Part shown: piece by piece, positions 26,417 to 34,098 of the stretch
Position numbering within the stretch: the stretch's first letter is position 1
Layout of the letters: each line of letters opens with the position of its first letter
From: Chryseobacterium sp. OSA05B
GTDB lineage: Bacteria > Bacteroidota > Bacteroidia > Flavobacteriales > Weeksellaceae
Length of the DNA stretch: 64,000 nucleotides
Direction of reading: 5' to 3'
NCBI RefSeq assembly: GCF_019970065.1
Contig: NZ_JAHXYH010000001.1
Location: 1,116,001 to 1,180,000 of the forward strand
The notes under the pieces: model-generated
The model's input: only the letters and a program-made list of their open reading frames with translations
The model's database searches: none
Told to the model about the DNA's origin: nothing
Translations under genes and position numbers: made by a program

Positions 26417-27361
26417 ATGAAAAAGATAAAAATAAAAGTTCCGGCTACCGTTGCCAATCTCGTTTGCGGATTTGATATTCTGGGAATGGCCATCCATGAA
26501 CCTTATGATGAAATGGAACTGAAATTACTGGACCGCCCGGAGATCATTATCAGACACGAAGATCATTTCGGACTTCCTGAAGAACCTTCTCAAAATGTAG
26601 CGGGTGTAGTTTTGCAGCATATCCAGCAACATCTTCAGCTGACGAAAGGTTTTGAAGTAACGATCCGCAAACATATTAAACCGGGCAGCGGGCTCGGCTC
26701 CAGTGCGGCAAGTGCCGCAGGAGCCGCTTTTGGGGCCAACGCTTTGTTAGGAAATATTCTGTCTGATGAGGAACTGGTTCACTTCGCCATGTTTGGGGAA
26801 GAATTGGCTTCAGGAGTCCGTCATGCCGATAATATTGCACCGTGCATTTATGGCGGCATTACATTGGTAAAATCCTCCTCTCCTATTGATATTATTCCGT
26901 TGAGCACTCCCAATTTGTTTGTGGCAGCTGTACATCCTCAGGTTGAAGTGAAGACCTCTGATGCACGACAAATTTTAAAGAAAAACATCCTCTTAAAAGA
27001 TGCGGTAGAACAATGGGGAAATATCGCAGGATTAGTCGCGGGAATTCTAAAAAATGACATTCCACTGATCGGACGAAGCCTGAATGATGTACTGATAGAG
27101 CCTGTCCGCAGTATTTTAATTCCAAAATTTGATGAAATTAAAATGAAAAGTTTAGAAGCAGGAGCTCTAGGCGGTGGAATTTCAGGTTCCGGGCCGTCCA
27201 TTTTTATGCTGGCAGAGAAAAAAGAAACAGCAGAAAGAATTGCTCAGCTGATGAAATCGATTTATGACGAAATTGAAATCGAGAGCTTTGTATATGTTTC
27301 AAAAATAAATCCTGCGGGAATCGAGATCGTTGAAGAAATTAATGATGAAAACCAACAATAA
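26417..27361 (+). CDS. thrB: homoserine kinase
   Basis: This 314-residue GHMP-family kinase phosphorylates homoserine. It has the N-terminal motif VPATVANLVCGFDILGMA, the ATP-binding GSGLGSSAASAAGAA (about residues 91-105), and the third GHMP motif GALGGGISGSGPSIFML. The 10-bp gap to thrA and 5-bp gap to thrC mark one operon. Confidence 0.96.
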   Translation: MKKIKIKVPATVANLVCGFDILGMAIHEPYDEMELKLLDRPEIIIRHEDHFGLPEEPSQNVAGVVLQHIQQHLQLTKGFEVTIRKHIKPGSGLGSSAASAAGAAFGANALLGNILSDEELVHFAMFGEELASGVRHADNIAPCIYGGITLVKSSSPIDIIPLSTPNLFVAAVHPQVEVKTSDARQILKKNILLKDAVEQWGNIAGLVAGILKNDIPLIGRSLNDVLIEPVRSILIPKFDEIKMKSLEAGALGGGISGSGPSIFMLAEKKETAERIAQLMKSIYDEIEIESFVYVSKINPAGIEIVEEINDENQQ

Positions 27362-27366
27362 AGACA

Positions 27367-28680
27367 ATGAAATATTATAATTTAAAAGACCACCAGGAAA
27401 CCGTTGATTTTAAAACAGCGACAATAAAAAGCCAGGGCAGCCAAAAAGGATTATTTTTTCCGGAAAGTATTCCTCAGTTTGATCAGGAATTCATCTCCAA
27501 TCTGCACCTTTATTCTGATGAGGAAATTGCGTTCAGATGTATGAAAGATCTTATCGGGGATGAAATTCCAACAGAAGAATTAAAGAAGATTGCTGCAGAA
27601 ACGGTCAGTTTTGATATTCCATTGAAAAAAATCAATGAGCAGATATCGGTACTGGAACTTTTTCACGGACCGACTTTAGCCTTTAAGGATGTAGGTGCGC
27701 GGTTTATGAGCCGTTGCCTTTCTTATTTTCTGAAAAATCAGGATAAAAAAGTAACCGTACTGGTTGCCACTTCCGGTGATACCGGCGGAGCTGTTGCTCA
27801 TGGATTTCATCATGTTGCGGGAATCAATGTGGTTATTCTTTATCCTAAAAACAGGGTAAGTCCGGTTCAGGAAAAGCAGCTAACCGCACTGGGCGGAAAT
27901 ATTTTCGCATTGGAAGTGAACGGAAATTTTGATGACTGCCAGAACCTTGTGAAACAGGCTTTTTCAGATGAAAACATTAATTACGAATTGTTTTTAACTT
28001 CAGCCAATTCCATTAATATTGCGAGATGGCTTCCTCAGCAGATTTATTATGTATTAGCCTTAAAACAATGGCAGCAGCAGGAGAATATTAATCCTGTCAT
28101 CTGTGTTCCAAGCGGAAATTTCGGGAATATCTGTGCGGGACTTCTCGCTTATTTCCGGGGACTTCCTGCCGAACATTTTATTGCAGCCTGTAATGAAAAT
28201 GATGTCGTTCCGGATTATCTAAGATCGAACGAATATCATCCTAAAAAAGCAGTAGCCACTTTATCTAATGCCATGGATGTGGGAGATCCAAGCAATTTCA
28301 CCAGAATCCTTGAGCTTTTTGGTCATCAGTTTGAAGATCTGAAAAATATGATCTCCGGCTATTCTATAGATGATGAATCTACATTGAAAACTATTGCGGA
28401 AGTTTATGAAAAATATGGATATATTCTTGACCCACACAGTGCCGTTGCCTTTACATCTCTTGAACAGTATCTGAATGAAAAGCCGGGTAAAAAAGGGTTT
28501 ATTCTGGGAACCGCTCATCCAGTGAAATTCCCTGAGGCAGTGGAAAAAGCAGCGCATATCAGAATTGACAATCCTGAAGCATTGAGTGATCTGATGAAAA
28601 AGGAGAAAAAAACTGTAGAAATTCATGCAGATTTTGAAGAATTAAAACGATTTTTGCTGAATAAAAATCACGAACAATGA
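27367..28680 (+). CDS. thrC: threonine synthase
   Basis: This 437-residue PLP enzyme converts O-phosphohomoserine to threonine. The PLP-lysine motif is GPTLAFKDVGARFMSR (Lys near 107), with the phosphate-binding SGDTGGAVAHGF and the C-terminal GTAHPVKFPEAVEKA. Length fits the short (E. coli-type) threonine synthases. It follows thrB by 5 bp and overlaps folB by 4 bp (ATGA), so translation is probably coupled. Confidence 0.96.
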   Translation: MKYYNLKDHQETVDFKTATIKSQGSQKGLFFPESIPQFDQEFISNLHLYSDEEIAFRCMKDLIGDEIPTEELKKIAAETVSFDIPLKKINEQISVLELFHGPTLAFKDVGARFMSRCLSYFLKNQDKKVTVLVATSGDTGGAVAHGFHHVAGINVVILYPKNRVSPVQEKQLTALGGNIFALEVNGNFDDCQNLVKQAFSDENINYELFLTSANSINIARWLPQQIYYVLALKQWQQQENINPVICVPSGNFGNICAGLLAYFRGLPAEHFIAACNENDVVPDYLRSNEYHPKKAVATLSNAMDVGDPSNFTRILELFGHQFEDLKNMISGYSIDDESTLKTIAEVYEKYGYILDPHSAVAFTSLEQYLNEKPGKKGFILGTAHPVKFPEAVEKAAHIRIDNPEALSDLMKKEKKTVEIHADFEELKRFLLNKNHEQ

Positions 28681-29048
28681 GCAAGATCTTTCTTGAAGAT
28701 GTAAAAATATATGCGTACCACGGGGTTCTTCCCGAAGAAAACATCATCGGCACCTATTATATTTTAAATGCGGAACTGCACACGGATCTTTGGAAGGCCG
28801 CTGAAACGGATGACCTGAATGATACAATAAGCTATGCCGATATCAACGGGATCATTCATCAGGAAATGACTATTAAATCCAAATTACTGGAGCATGTGGC
28901 AGGAAGAATTACGATGAAGATTCATGAAAGTTTTCCTCAGATTTCTTACATCAAATTGAAAATCACAAAAACTTCCCCACCGATGCAGGGCGAAATGAAA
29001 GGTGCAAGCATAGAACTGGAAAGAAGTTTCAAACCCGGTGACCAATAA
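28677..29048 (+). CDS. folB: dihydroneopterin aldolase
   Basis: This 123-residue enzyme of folate synthesis releases glycolaldehyde from dihydroneopterin. The family signatures are the opening VKIYAYHGVLPEENIIGTYY, the ISYADINGIIHQEM motif and LEHVAGRI, with the C-terminal ITKTSPPMQGEMKGASIELE. It overlaps the end of thrC by 4 bp, placing a folate gene inside the threonine transcription unit. Confidence 0.93.
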   Translation: MSKIFLEDVKIYAYHGVLPEENIIGTYYILNAELHTDLWKAAETDDLNDTISYADINGIIHQEMTIKSKLLEHVAGRITMKIHESFPQISYIKLKITKTSPPMQGEMKGASIELERSFKPGDQ

Positions 29049-29078
29049 TTTTTATTTTCACTAAAAAAACATAGAGAA

Positions 29079-30437
29079 TTGAAATCCATCAAATTATTAT
29101 TTTTATTAAGTTTTGCTGTTGTTTTCGGCCAGACTGCCACTGATGTACCAGCCTATAATTTTCCTAAAATCAGATCCAGCATCACCATGCCGGTAACCAT
29201 TCCGCTTTCTGAGATCAGTAATATGATCAATGCTTCGGTAAAAGAACTGGTATTTCAGGATGATTCCTATACGGATAACAATAACGATCAGTTTAAAGTC
29301 AAAGTATGGAAAACCCGCCCTATCCGTTTGGTAGGCGGAACCAGCCAAAATATACTGATTGAAGTTCCCCTGAAGATCTGGGCGGAAAAAGGGATCGGTA
29401 CTTTGGGCGTGTATTCATACCAGAACACCACTTTTGAAACGGTGATGTCCTTTAACACGACCATTAATTTTAACAATAACTGGACGATCTCTACCAATAC
29501 GCAGGCTAACGGTTTCAGATGGGTGACCAAACCTGTCCTGAATTATGGCAAAATACAAATCCCGATCACTTCACTGGTAGAAAAAAGCCTGAAAGAACAG
29601 CAGGGAAAATTTGCTAAAACGATTGATCAGCAGATGAATGCCCAGCTTAATTTCCAACAATATGCGGTAATGGCCTGGAATGTTTTTTCACAGCCTTTTA
29701 ATATTTCGGAGGAATATAATACATGGCTGAAAATAAGTCCGGTAGGGGTCAATATCACTCCATTGAAGTTCTACGGAAATGAGATCACTACGAATATCGG
29801 AATGGATATTTATTCGGAAACTTTTACAGGAAGTAAACCGGCTGCCTCACCCAATGTAAGATCCGCAGGTAATTTTACTCTTGTTCCTGTTTTAGCCGAT
29901 AAATTCCTTCTCCAGACTACCGCCAATGTTCCGTTTTCGGAAGCAACGAATATTGCGAGAAATATGTTCATGAACAAAGAATATGATGTGAGAGGTTCCA
30001 AGGTGAAGATCAAAGACATCAGGGTTTATGGCTTAGACGGAAGAGTGATCATTGAGGCTGAAACGGAAGGATATGTGAATGGTAAAGCGCTGATCTCCGG
30101 AATTCCGGTTTACGACGAAACGAAAAAGAAAATTGTGCTTTCCAATACGAAATTCAATCTGAGAACGGCTAATATCCTGCAAAAAACCGCTACACTGCTC
30201 TTTAAAGGAAAGATCGTGAAAATGATCGAAGATGAGTACGGAATCCCGACCCAGGATCTGGAACTTGCCTCAAAGAAAAGTATTGAAGAAGCCTTTAACA
30301 AAGAATATTACAAAGGTTTAAAAATGAATGGCAGAGTTTACAATCTAAAGCCCGGCAGCATTCTTTTAAACGAATCCGGGATCACTGCAGTCATTGAAAC
30401 CAACGCTACTTTAAAATTAATCATCAACGGAATTTAA
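29079..30437 (+). CDS. DUF4403 family exported protein
   Basis: This 452-residue protein starts at TTG 29079 with a signal peptide (MKSIKLLFLLSFAVVFGQ). The body is rich in beta-strand patterns and matches my recollection of the DUF4403 family of Bacteroidota: paired repeats such as SSITMPVTIPLSEISNMIN near residues 30-50 and YYKGLKMNGRVYNLKPGSIL at the C-terminus, which resemble lipid-binding BPI-like sheets. No catalytic motif is seen; function unknown. It follows folB by 30 bp and precedes the RDD gene by 24 bp, so it probably belongs to the end of the threonine-folB transcript. Confidence 0.8.
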   Translation: MKSIKLLFLLSFAVVFGQTATDVPAYNFPKIRSSITMPVTIPLSEISNMINASVKELVFQDDSYTDNNNDQFKVKVWKTRPIRLVGGTSQNILIEVPLKIWAEKGIGTLGVYSYQNTTFETVMSFNTTINFNNNWTISTNTQANGFRWVTKPVLNYGKIQIPITSLVEKSLKEQQGKFAKTIDQQMNAQLNFQQYAVMAWNVFSQPFNISEEYNTWLKISPVGVNITPLKFYGNEITTNIGMDIYSETFTGSKPAASPNVRSAGNFTLVPVLADKFLLQTTANVPFSEATNIARNMFMNKEYDVRGSKVKIKDIRVYGLDGRVIIEAETEGYVNGKALISGIPVYDETKKKIVLSNTKFNLRTANILQKTATLLFKGKIVKMIEDEYGIPTQDLELASKKSIEEAFNKEYYKGLKMNGRVYNLKPGSILLNESGITAVIETNATLKLIINGI

Positions 30438-30461
30438 ATTTATAAAAACTAATAATCAATC

Positions 30462-30968
30462 ATGAGAAAATATCTGGCAGTTGTCGACAGGCACAAGGCT
30501 ACATCCGGTATGCGCTTTATCAACTTTTTTTTAGACCGACTTTTTATACAAATCATCTATTATGGTTTATTCTTTATATTTGGATTAGGATACGCCATCG
30601 TGTATGGAGAGGGATTTTCGGCTGAAAATGGAGAGCAAAGTATTACTTTTACAATCATCAGTCTTTCTATTTATCTGGCTATGTCTTTTTCTTATTTCTT
30701 TTTTATGGAATATTACCTCGGCAAAACTATCGCTAAGTATATCACAGGAACGGAGGTGATCAGTATAGACGGAAATAAACCCACGCAGCAGCAGATTATT
30801 GCCCGTACATTTTCCCGTGCAGTGCCTTTTGACTCGCTTTCTTTTTTAGGAAATAACGGATGGCATGACAGCTGGAGTGATACCAGAGTGATTCATGTGA
30901 AAAACTATCTCGCTGAAAGACAATCAAAAGAAGAAATAAACAGCATTGGAGCGAAAGAAATGAGTTAA
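30462..30968 (+). CDS. RDD family membrane protein
   Basis: This 168-residue protein has the RDD signature early (GMRFINFFLDRLFIQII, with the Arg-Phe...Asp-Arg core), two or three membrane segments (about residues 25-50 and 65-90) and the conserved GKTIAKYITGTEVISIDG loop between them. RDD proteins are small integral membrane proteins of unclear role, sometimes linked to ion or amphiphile transport. It is the last gene before tRNA-Cys. Confidence 0.85.
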   Translation: MRKYLAVVDRHKATSGMRFINFFLDRLFIQIIYYGLFFIFGLGYAIVYGEGFSAENGEQSITFTIISLSIYLAMSFSYFFFMEYYLGKTIAKYITGTEVISIDGNKPTQQQIIARTFSRAVPFDSLSFLGNNGWHDSWSDTRVIHVKNYLAERQSKEEINSIGAKEMS

Positions 30969-30974
30969 AAATTT

Positions 30975-31004
30975 TTGTTCATTAAGAATTTTTGCTATAT
31001 TTGC
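30975..31004 (+). promoter_or_regulatory. promoter of tRNA-Cys
   Basis: TTTG at 30975-30978, 18 bp, then TATATTTG at 30997-31004, an exact TAnnTTTG box, about 23 bp before the tRNA. Confidence 0.75.
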
Positions 31005-31026
31005 ACACCTCAAAAATGGTAAAAAT

Positions 31027-31097
31027 GGTACTTTGGCCGAGCGGCTAGGCAGTGGTCTGCAACACCATCTACAGCGGTTCGAATCCGCTAGGTACCT
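31027..31097 (+). tRNA. tRNA-Cys (GCA)
   Basis: The cloverleaf is clear: acceptor stem GGTACTT with AGGTACC (one G-T pair), D-arm containing GGCCGAGCGGCTAGGC, anticodon stem GTGGT/ACCAT around loop CTGCAAC (anticodon GCA at 31059-31061), and T-arm AGCGGTTCGAATCCGCT. The discriminator base is T and no CCA is encoded. The region 3' of it contains decayed genes, consistent with tRNA genes being insertion sites, though no duplicated 3' end is seen. Confidence 0.95.
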
Positions 31098-31104
31098 CTT
31101 TAAA

Positions 31105-31140
31105 ACCTCTAATTATTTTAATTAGGGGTTTTTTGTTTTT
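31105..31140 (+). terminator. terminator of tRNA-Cys
   Basis: AACCTCTAATTA and TAATTAGGGGTT pair around a TTT loop, followed by TTTTGTTTTT. Confidence 0.85.
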
Positions 31141-31215
31141 TACATATTTCTTTTGTCTCCAATATCCCATTTTTATAAATCTAAATTCGGGGATACATTC
31201 TATTTTATTTTCAAT

Positions 31216-31242
31216 AAAAAAGCCTCCTGGGGTACGAGAGGC
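31216..31242 (-). terminator. minus-strand terminator behind a decayed gene
   Basis: On the minus strand, GCCTC...GAGGC and then TTTTTTATTG. A near copy of this hairpin lies at 32555-32582, also just after a small minus-strand frame. Confidence 0.65.
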
Positions 31243-31276
31243 AACATAAATAAAAAGTCGACTTGAAAATATTATA

Positions 31277-31422
31277 CTATAATTGTAAGTTGTAAATTAT
31301 CATAGCTGAATACTCTCCAGCACTTGTGGTGTACTTAATATTCACAACATCCCAATCATTTTGTTTTAAAAGAGTAACTCTAAAAAAAAGGCACTACTAT
31401 CTATAAAAACTTTAATTCTCAT
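31277..31422 (-). pseudogene. frameshifted remnant of a small beta-rich protein
   Basis: Minus-strand frame from ATG 31422 reads MRIKVFIDSSAFF, then hits an eight-T run (A8 at 31382-31389). Adding one T (or removing two) joins it to RVTLLKQNDWDVVNIKYTTS and AGEYSAMIIYNLQL, ending at 31277. The two pieces together look protein-like, with alternating hydrophobic strands. The open frame also extends upstream of the ATG. Nothing I recognise; it is called a remnant because neither piece is complete alone and a terminator follows. Confidence 0.4.
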
Positions 31423-31456
31423 ATAATAAATATTATCAGTTAAGTTGTAAAGATAA

Positions 31457-31490
31457 CAAAACATCCCCACCTAATAAGTGGGGATGTTTT
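31457..31490 (-). terminator. terminator of the small lipoprotein
   Basis: Perfect 9-bp stem CATCCCCAC/GTGGGGATG with T or A runs on both sides, directly at the stop codon at 31490. Confidence 0.85.
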
Positions 31491-31681
31491 TAGTAACAGC
31501 TACTACAGTACTTTTTATCTACATATTCTTTATTCCCTGAAGAATTCAAATAATAACATCCTCCTTTTTCTCCGACATATAAAGTATTACCATTGTAAGA
31601 ACACCCTTCGGAATCAGATCCACCACCACTACAAGATATTGATAAAGCGAAAATGCAACCAAGTAAAATAATTTTTTTCAT
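31490..31681 (-). CDS. small lipoprotein, cysteine-containing
   Basis: This 63-residue protein has a lipoprotein signal peptide MKKIILLGCIFALSISCSGG (lipobox SISC, lipidated Cys about residue 17). The mature part is about 47 residues with four more cysteines (GCSYN, GGCYYL, KYCSSC), likely disulfide bonded. Unlike its decayed neighbours it is intact and has its own terminator. Function unknown. Confidence 0.7.
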   Translation of the reverse strand: MKKIILLGCIFALSISCSGGGSDSEGCSYNGNTLYVGEKGGCYYLNSSGNKEYVDKKYCSSCY

Positions 31682-31759
31682 AGTACATTAATTTAATTGA
31701 AGCAAAAGTATACCATGTACTCACGGATAAAATACGGGTTTCCGTAATACAGATTTTAT

Positions 31760-32014
31760 TTAATAATTAAGCCTAATTGATTCTTTTAATGAATCCTTGT
31801 CTTTTGAGTGACTTGCCTTTAAATCAAATATCTCTAAATTCTTCTCATTCTCTTTAAAGGTTCTGCCAACTTGATAAGAAGAACTTCCGAATCCTATCAA
31901 AGCAAGAACGGCCGTGCATATAGTGATAGTCTTACTAACAAAGAAATCAAACCAGGAAAACTGATTTCCCTGTAGCTGATTTTCTGTGTTATTACCTTGT
32001 TATTCTGCTGCCAT
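31760..32014 (-). pseudogene. small membrane protein gene with premature stop at codon 5
   Basis: From ATG 32014 the frame reads MAAE-stop, then remains open for 79 codons: QGNNTENQLQGNQFSWFDFF, VSKTITICTAVLALIGFGSS as a membrane segment, and a charged tail ending ESIRLNY. The stop is a TAA at 32000-32002. No alternative start codon fits after it. A good minus-strand promoter lies upstream (-7 TATTTTTG at 32050-32057), so this looks like a recently inactivated gene or a sequencing error. Confidence 0.55.
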
Positions 32015-32049
32015 ATTGTAATGTCAGTAAAAATACATTTTTTATAATG

Positions 32050-32082
32050 CAAAAATAAGGTTCCCCATATTGCTATTTCAAA
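32050..32082 (-). promoter_or_regulatory. minus-strand promoter of the disrupted membrane-protein gene
   Basis: On the minus strand, TTTG (32079-32082), 21 bp, TATTTTTG (32050-32057), placing a start near 32044, 30 bases before the ATG at 32014. Confidence 0.55.
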
Positions 32083-32219
32083 CACTTATTATAAGCAACT
32101 TGCATTTTCGCTTTGTATTCGGAGCCGTTGTAGCTCTAGACAAATGCCGCTCAATTTTTTATTCCAAAATCACCTAAAGAACAATTTCCCCGGCAATCAC
32201 AATTAACATAATAAGTTTC
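32073..32219 (-). pseudogene. remnant with two in-frame stops
   Basis: A single minus-strand frame reads ETYYVNCDCRGNCSLGDFGI-KN, stop, AAFV, stop, SYNGSEYKAKMQVAYNKCLK, then its final stop at 32073-32075. Three pieces in the same frame with a plausible cysteine-bearing composition (CDCRGNC) suggest a decayed coding sequence. I do not recognise the protein. Confidence 0.4.
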
Positions 32220-32254
32220 TCTAAAAAATTAATTCTCCATTAAAGGAATATTAT

Positions 32255-32262
32255 TATATTTG
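32255..32262 (+). promoter_or_regulatory. -7 box of peptide 9
   Basis: TATATTTG exactly matches TAnnTTTG. The stretch GGAATATTATTATATTTGA and the downstream CGAATTAAATACT-AACT are repeated almost exactly before peptide 10 (box at 32865-32872). Confidence 0.75.
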
Positions 32263-32288
32263 AAGCCTAACGAATTAAATACTTAACT

Positions 32289-32477
32289 ATGAAAAATTTA
32301 AAGAAAATCTCAAGAGAAGAATTAAAGCAATTGAAAGGTGGAGGTCCTAATGTTCCGGCATGTCCTCCGGGAGCTCTTTGGAGATGCGAAGCTCTTGGAA
32401 TATGTGATGAAAACATAGATCAATGGGATTGCCTGTGTGGATGCTATCCTGTGAACACCCTTCCTTTTCCAAGATAA
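32289..32477 (+). CDS. double-glycine-leader peptide 9 (class D)
   Basis: This 62-residue peptide has the leader MKNLKKISREELKQLKGG and a six-cysteine core: ACPPGALWRCEALGICDENI, DQWDCLCGCYPV. It shares the layout CP-x-G...C-x-A-x-G-x-C...WDC-x-CGC with peptide 10, about 430 bp downstream. The cysteine-rich WDCLCGC end differs from classes A to C. It has an exact promoter box and a terminator (32483-32505), so it is an independent unit. Confidence 0.82.
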   Translation: MKNLKKISREELKQLKGGGPNVPACPPGALWRCEALGICDENIDQWDCLCGCYPVNTLPFPR

Positions 32478-32482
32478 ATCAA

Positions 32483-32505
32483 AGCCCTCTTTTTAGAGGG
32501 TTTTT
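32483..32505 (+). terminator. terminator of peptide 9
   Basis: CCCTCTTTTTAGAGGG followed by TTTTTC. Confidence 0.8.
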
Positions 32506-32554
32506 CATTCTACTCCATTAAAGTTAGACTTATCAAAAAGATAAACCTTTACAA

Positions 32555-32582
32555 TAAAAAAGCCTCCCGGGGCACGGGAGGC
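32555..32582 (-). terminator. minus-strand terminator, near copy of the one at 31216
   Basis: GCCTCCCG/CGGGAGGC 8-bp stem followed on the minus strand by TTTTTTATTG, 34 bp after the small frame ending at 32616. Confidence 0.75.
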
Positions 32583-32615
32583 AAAACTGTAATTTTTTTT
32601 GAGAAAGATATACTA

Positions 32616-32753
32616 TTAGTGATGCGGTTTTTTATATCCAAGGTTTATGCCGTTCACTACTGTAAATCCATAAATCGTGACTTTTGTGGTATCTTTTTTT
32701 GAATATACCTTGAAATAATTATAAAATCTATTGATTATAATTTGCAAATACAT
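32616..32753 (-). CDS. small hypothetical protein or gene remnant
   Basis: A 45-codon minus-strand frame (MYLQIIINRFYNYFKVYSKK, DTTKVTIYGFTVVNGINLGY, KKPHH) ends 34 bp before a good terminator. The second half looks like a beta-strand C-terminus. It may be the tail of a decayed larger gene; I cannot name it. Confidence 0.35.
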   Translation of the reverse strand: MYLQIIINRFYNYFKVYSKKDTTKVTIYGFTVVNGINLGYKKPHH

Positions 32754-32864
32754 TTAAAAACAATTAACTAAAAATTAAATTTTAATAAATTGTTTTCATA
32801 GTTAATCTAATTTAACATAATAAAATTCATTAAAAAAGTTAATTCCCTGTTGATGGAATATTAT

Positions 32865-32872
32865 TATATTTG
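32865..32872 (+). promoter_or_regulatory. -7 box of peptide 10
   Basis: TATATTTG within a block of about 60 bp nearly identical to that upstream of peptide 9. Confidence 0.75.
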
Positions 32873-32899
32873 ACATCTAAACGAATTAAATACTCAACT

Positions 32900-33073
32900 A
32901 TGAAAAATTTCAAAAAGCTAACTAGAGAAGATTTAAAAAATGTTGCAGGTGGAGGATCAGTTCCAAATTGCCCGGTAGGATACATTTATATGTGTCAGGC
33001 AGTAGGTGCATGCTTTCCTGAGCAAGACATCTGGGATTGTGCATGTGGTTGCGTGCCTAGAATTAGACCTTAA
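32900..33073 (+). CDS. double-glycine-leader peptide 10 (class D, paralogue of peptide 9)
   Basis: This 57-residue peptide starts at ATG 32900; an upstream in-frame start at 32870 lies inside the -7 box and was rejected. Leader MKNFKKLTREDLKNVAGG, then a six-cysteine core NCPVGYIYMCQAVGACFPEQ, DIWDCACGCVPRIRP. Cysteine spacing matches peptide 9 and so does the promoter block, pointing to a duplication of the whole unit with divergence of the core. A terminator follows (33082-33105). Confidence 0.82.
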   Translation: MKNFKKLTREDLKNVAGGGSVPNCPVGYIYMCQAVGACFPEQDIWDCACGCVPRIRP

Positions 33074-33081
33074 TAATTTAG

Positions 33082-33105
33082 ACCCTTCTTTTTAGAGGGG
33101 TTTTT
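33082..33105 (+). terminator. terminator of peptide 10
   Basis: CCCTTCTTTTTAGAGGGG followed by TTTTTC, clearly related to the peptide 9 terminator. Confidence 0.75.
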
Positions 33106-33166
33106 CAATGGAGTGCTTTTAATAATTTAGTATCCCATTTTCCCTTTACTTTTAAAAATTATTCAT

Positions 33167-33192
33167 AAAAAAATCCCGCCTGGAGCGGGATT
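33167..33192 (-). terminator. terminator of the secreted 242-residue protein
   Basis: ATCCCGC-CTGGA-GCGGGAT hairpin followed by TTTTTTT on the minus strand. Confidence 0.85.
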
Positions 33193-33218
33193 TACTGTTA
33201 TCATTCAAAAAAATTATT

Positions 33219-33947
33219 TTATAAACGGAAAACTGTAAAAGTATATGTTCTGGCTATATTTCCGTTATTGGTAATGGTATACGTATTCGCACCCGTTTTA
33301 ACCAAGGTATAATCAAATTGGGTACCTCCTCCACCGTCAGCACAACCGGTTACATTCGCAAACTGAAGTCCCCAGGTTACCGATGTTCCGGCTCCGCCTG
33401 AAGTGCTTGATACAGTTCCTACTTTGTCCCTCGCAACAGCACTTAAATATCCTAGTGCTATATCAGAGTACATATAAGTGGAAATCATTGTTCTTCCACA
33501 AGCGTTTCCAGATCTCACGATCAGCATTCCTGACGGAATATTAACTGCGGCAGGTATTGTAACGGTGCCACTTGCCCCCGGCAATATGCTTGTGCTGTTT
33601 ATAGAATAACTGTATTTTGCTGTGGTTACATCTCCGGTAGCTCCTCCCCTTATCAATAGGTCATGATCTGCAGGAACCTGGCGAAGCAGATTCTGAATAC
33701 GCAGACTCTGATTATTGGCATCAACATCTAATTTTCTTTGCGGAGATACGTTTCCAATTCCTATATTTCCGGATGATGTAATGATAAAATCATTGGCTTC
33801 CTGACCTGCTGTAGGAACTCCAGAAACAGCATTGTCCTTCGCGGCGTCTATATGGAATAATCCCTGAGTATTGCTTGTATTAATACCAAATTGCGCATAA
33901 CTCAGAAAAGACGTGAGTATATAAAGTATGATATATAATTTCTTCAT
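33219..33947 (-). CDS. secreted protein of unknown function, paralogue of 34099
   Basis: This 242-residue protein has a signal peptide (MKKLYIILYILTSFLSYAQ) and starts mature sequence with GINTSNTQGLFHIDAAKDNA, then NIGIGNVSPQRKLDVDANNQ, patterns typical of Flavobacteria fibre-like surface proteins. The C-terminal half has paired cysteines (GNACGRTM, VTGCADG) and ends NNGNIARTYTFTVFRL. No T9SS sorting domain is evident. The neighbour at 34099 has the same length and domain order. Confidence 0.75.
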   Translation of the reverse strand: MKKLYIILYILTSFLSYAQFGINTSNTQGLFHIDAAKDNAVSGVPTAGQEANDFIITSSGNIGIGNVSPQRKLDVDANNQSLRIQNLLRQVPADHDLLIRGGATGDVTTAKYSYSINSTSILPGASGTVTIPAAVNIPSGMLIVRSGNACGRTMISTYMYSDIALGYLSAVARDKVGTVSSTSGGAGTSVTWGLQFANVTGCADGGGGTQFDYTLVKTGANTYTITNNGNIARTYTFTVFRL

Positions 33948-34098
33948 AATTTCATTTTTTTGTAAAAATCAAAAACATGTAATGTTTGAATTCCCGCAAG
34001 ACTTCAGTCAAGACATAATATTAACTGAAAAACATTTTTATCAGACTATTTCTTGAAGAAATAAATCTGTGAAAGTCTGCTCTTTTGGGATCAAAAGA

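Noticed and set aside
31052..31249. A 65-codon plus frame across tRNA-Cys
   Set aside because: It overlaps the tRNA and its terminator.
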